Program-made: the position numbers and the translations under genes | The notes under the pieces: generated by a model | The model's input: only the letters and a program-made list of their open reading frames with translations | The model's database searches: none | Told to the model about the DNA's origin: nothing | Origin: Haematobia irritans | Taxonomy: Eukaryota; Arthropoda; Insecta; Diptera; Muscidae | Direction: 5' to 3' | DNA length: 64,000 bases | Assembly: GCF_050003625.1 (NCBI RefSeq) | Contig: NC_134399.1 | Coordinates: 37,960,671-38,024,670 of the forward strand | Shown here: piece after piece, positions 62,361 to 64,000 of the stretch | Layout of the letters: each line of letters opens with the position of its first letter | How positions within the stretch are numbered: the stretch's first letter is position 1

Positions 62361-62950
62361 AGGGATCTATAGTACAAACCAATAATCGATTTTTCGACAT
62401 TTCGATTATTGACTTTTAATCAAAAATCGATTTTCGATTATTTTTACCAATGAAAATTCGAATATTCGATTTTTCATAATCGATTTTCATAGAAATAATG
62501 ATTCTAAAAAATATACGATTTTATGAAATCTATTTGTCTTTTTGTGAGTATTATTAACAATAGTTGTTAATAAAAGCAAAAAATTAGTTCCAGTCAAACA
62601 TGTTAATTTTTAAATTTGTTTAAAAATTAAAATGTTCAACATAAAATTTTTAACATGTGCCAATCATTAATTTTTATTTCCCCAAATAATTACACTATAA
62701 ATTCAAGGAAATTGAAAACACAAAGGATTCATTTCCACCAATTTGATATTTTATTTAATAAAATCAGAATTTTTATTTTTCTAGTTCAAAATTTAAACTA
62801 AATTTTTGGTGATCAAAACTAAAAATTAGTTGAAAATCTAAAATCGATTTTGCGATTATTTTTAGCTTAATAATCGAATTCGACTTTTTTAGATTTTCAT
62901 GCCAAAATTCGAATAATCGATTAATCGATTTTCGATTTATAGATCCCTAC
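62361..62950. mobile_element. AATCGATT-rich MITE with 7-8-bp target duplication
   Basis: TAGCCGTT lies on both sides (62353-62360 and 62951-62958). The ends AGGGATCTATAG and TATAGATCCCTAC are inverted. The interior is packed with AATCGATT and CGATTATT motifs near both ends. The empty site exists at 54283-54295 (GTAGCCGTTGC). hAT-like by duplication size. Confidence 0.78.
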
Positions 62951-62958
62951 TAGCCGTT

Positions 62959-63400
62959 GCGATCAATTATTGTAGTTTATTTTGATAAAGCATACAGGTA
63001 ATGTCTGTGCAACTTCCCAAACGTCATAAAAAAAAACAATATTTTCGTTGCGGAATGAATTACAATCTTAATGTAGAATAATAGTAATATACATGATATT
63101 CATTGCAGTACAAACACGACGCACAATACTTCGAAAAAAAATTGAAACATTCATAATTATATGAGTGTGAACAAATAAATACAAACTTTTTCGGCTTCTT
63201 TATTCTGCTTTGCTTTTGACGTTAAGAACATTTGTTGCTTCCATGTTTGCATATAGAAATAAAAGTTTGTTTATGTTTATGAAGCGAGAATTATGTTTTT
63301 CTATGTGTGTGTGAAAAAAAATAAAGTCGCTTTAAAGCAAAGAAAAACGCTAGTCTACACCTGTTTTTTTCATTGTATTTTGGGTTTTTATGGTTGGTAT
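62959..63400. other. AT-rich DNA
   Basis: Nothing is recognised in this stretch. Confidence 0.35.
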
Positions 63401-63707
63401 TAAGTTCAAGGTTAAACTGAGTACTAACTTCGGGGTTTGCCGCTGAAATCAAAACTAAATCTGCAAAAACAGCATAAAATTATATTTTGGGTGAAATTAA
63501 TTATTAAAGAAAAGTAACCGTGAAAAAGTTGCCAATTTAGCGAACTTAATACCTACCTTATTAAGTTCGAGTTTAGCAGCTAAAATCGAAAATAAAACTA
63601 TAAAAGCAGAATAAAATATTTTTTTTGCAAATTTTTTTATAACTTGATGGGGAATCATCCAAAGCAAAAATTTAAAGAAATTATTTTCTTTAAAATAAAT
63701 TATTAAA

Positions 63708-63894
63708 CATTGTTGTTGTTTTTTTTTTATTTCAGCTTAAAACCATACATTGACTAAACTACAAGTGTAGCTTAACCAACAGAGGAAAAGAATGTTTGTC
63801 AATTTTATTTGGGCAAAGCCCTATAGACTGCAAGATGGTTGGATGGACGCACGTTTCGGAATTACCACATTCCTCATCAGCATCCTCTACTTGC
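63708..63894 (-). mobile_element. 187-bp retroposed element with hammerhead 5' end
   Basis: It is bounded by a perfect 13-bp duplication ATAAATTATTAAA (63695-63707 and 63895-63907). On the minus strand it starts GCAAGTAGAGGATGCTGATG and ends in GCTGAAATAAAAAAAAAAC followed by AACAACAATG. The ribozyme motif occupies its first 66 bases. An A-rich/(CAA)n 3' tail plus a 13-bp duplication is the mark of target-primed reverse transcription. There is no coding capacity. It may be a SINE-like element or the 3' piece of a longer retrotransposon. Penelope-like elements and retrozymes are known to carry hammerheads, so that origin is possible. Confidence 0.75.
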
Positions 63895-63895
63895 A
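63829..63895 (-). ncRNA. type-I hammerhead self-cleaving ribozyme
   Basis: Reading the minus strand: outer stem I TGCAAG (63895-63890) pairs with CTTGCA (63834-63829). Inner stem I GGATG (63885-63881) pairs with CATCC (63845-63841). Core CTGATGA follows at 63880-63874. Stem II is GGAAT/ATTCC with loop GTGGTA (63873-63858). Core GAAA is at 63857-63854. A short stem III CG-TG-CG follows, closed by A-U. The cleavage triplet GTC (63848-63846) would be cut before 63845. All conserved core bases are present, and the internal loop in stem I plus loop II could provide the tertiary contact. Confidence 0.85.
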
Positions 63896-64000
63896 TAAAT
63901 TATTAAAGAAAAGTAACCGCGAAAAATGACAATTTTAGCGGCTAAACTCGAACTTAATACCCACCTTTAATGCCAACCTAATACTTGCCTTTAGCCTCTT

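Larger units (their letters stand above)
63408..63967. mobile_element. pair of MITEs with GTACTAAC/GTATTAAGTTCG ends
   Basis: The first runs from 'aactgagtactaacttcg' (63414) to 'cgaacttaatacctacc' (63555). The second runs from 'ttattaagttcgagtttagc' (63556) to 'ctcgaacttaatacccacc' (63966). They share 'aaagaaaagtaaccg' interiors with 22045-22268 and 46987-47210. The second is split by a retroposed insert. Confidence 0.6.

Overview
The window looks like a piece of a higher-dipteran (fly) nuclear genome, most likely a calyptrate of the Muscidae type. The species is inferred, not read. The clues are four intron-containing genes whose proteins align almost residue for residue with Drosophila counterparts, very AT-rich intergenic DNA, and repeat families I associate with muscids (GGTTA-tailed LINEs, a tRNA-derived SINE, and a TTTCTATAGAAA minisatellite). 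Repeat boundaries were read by eye and can be off by a few bases.

Four convincing host genes are present. A DEAD-box RNA helicase of the DDX10/Dbp4 type lies on the plus strand at 9553-12836 in three exons. The mitochondrial chaperonin Hsp60 lies on the minus strand at 18290-16501 in two coding exons. A three-repeat beta-thymosin (ciboulot type) lies on the plus strand at 34939-35909 in three exons. The non-muscle myosin regulatory light chain (spaghetti-squash type) lies on the minus strand at 41840-41250 in two coding exons. They share no pathway or operon. From memory, several of their Drosophila counterparts are X-linked (Muller element A), so the window may be a Muller-A segment.

Almost everything else is transposon debris. 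0-5.9 kb: LINE RNase H fragment, pogo-like MITE, a SINE, and two DD41D mariner copies forming a 727-bp inverted duplication around a long (AT)n tract. 7.6-9.4 kb: MITEs ending beside the helicase promoter, one with a perfect 8-bp target duplication. 13.6-15.4 kb: a SINE and a decayed DD37E Tc1/mariner element. 21.5-26.5 kb: nested MITEs three levels deep, then a foldback relative. 36.7-39.7 kb: a 29-bp minisatellite with higher-order structure, interrupted by a LINE. 43.4-46.6 kb: a tandem duplication, a long foldback element with an 8-bp target duplication, and two further inverted-repeat elements. 47.8-49.7 kb: a short LTR retrotransposon with matching LTRs and a gag-integrase chimeric frame. 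52.1-62.9 kb: two P-like transposase relics carrying MITE, LINE and foldback insertions. 63.4-64 kb: MITEs, one interrupted by a 187-bp retroposed sequence.

The strongest unusual signal is in that last insert. Its minus strand begins with a sequence meeting every core requirement of a type-I hammerhead self-cleaving ribozyme, and the insert has an A-rich 3' tail and 13-bp target duplications. Other notable observations are an interleaved A-B-A'-B' foldback element with TA at every block junction, and a SINE whose 3' end matches the 3' end of LINEs in the same window.
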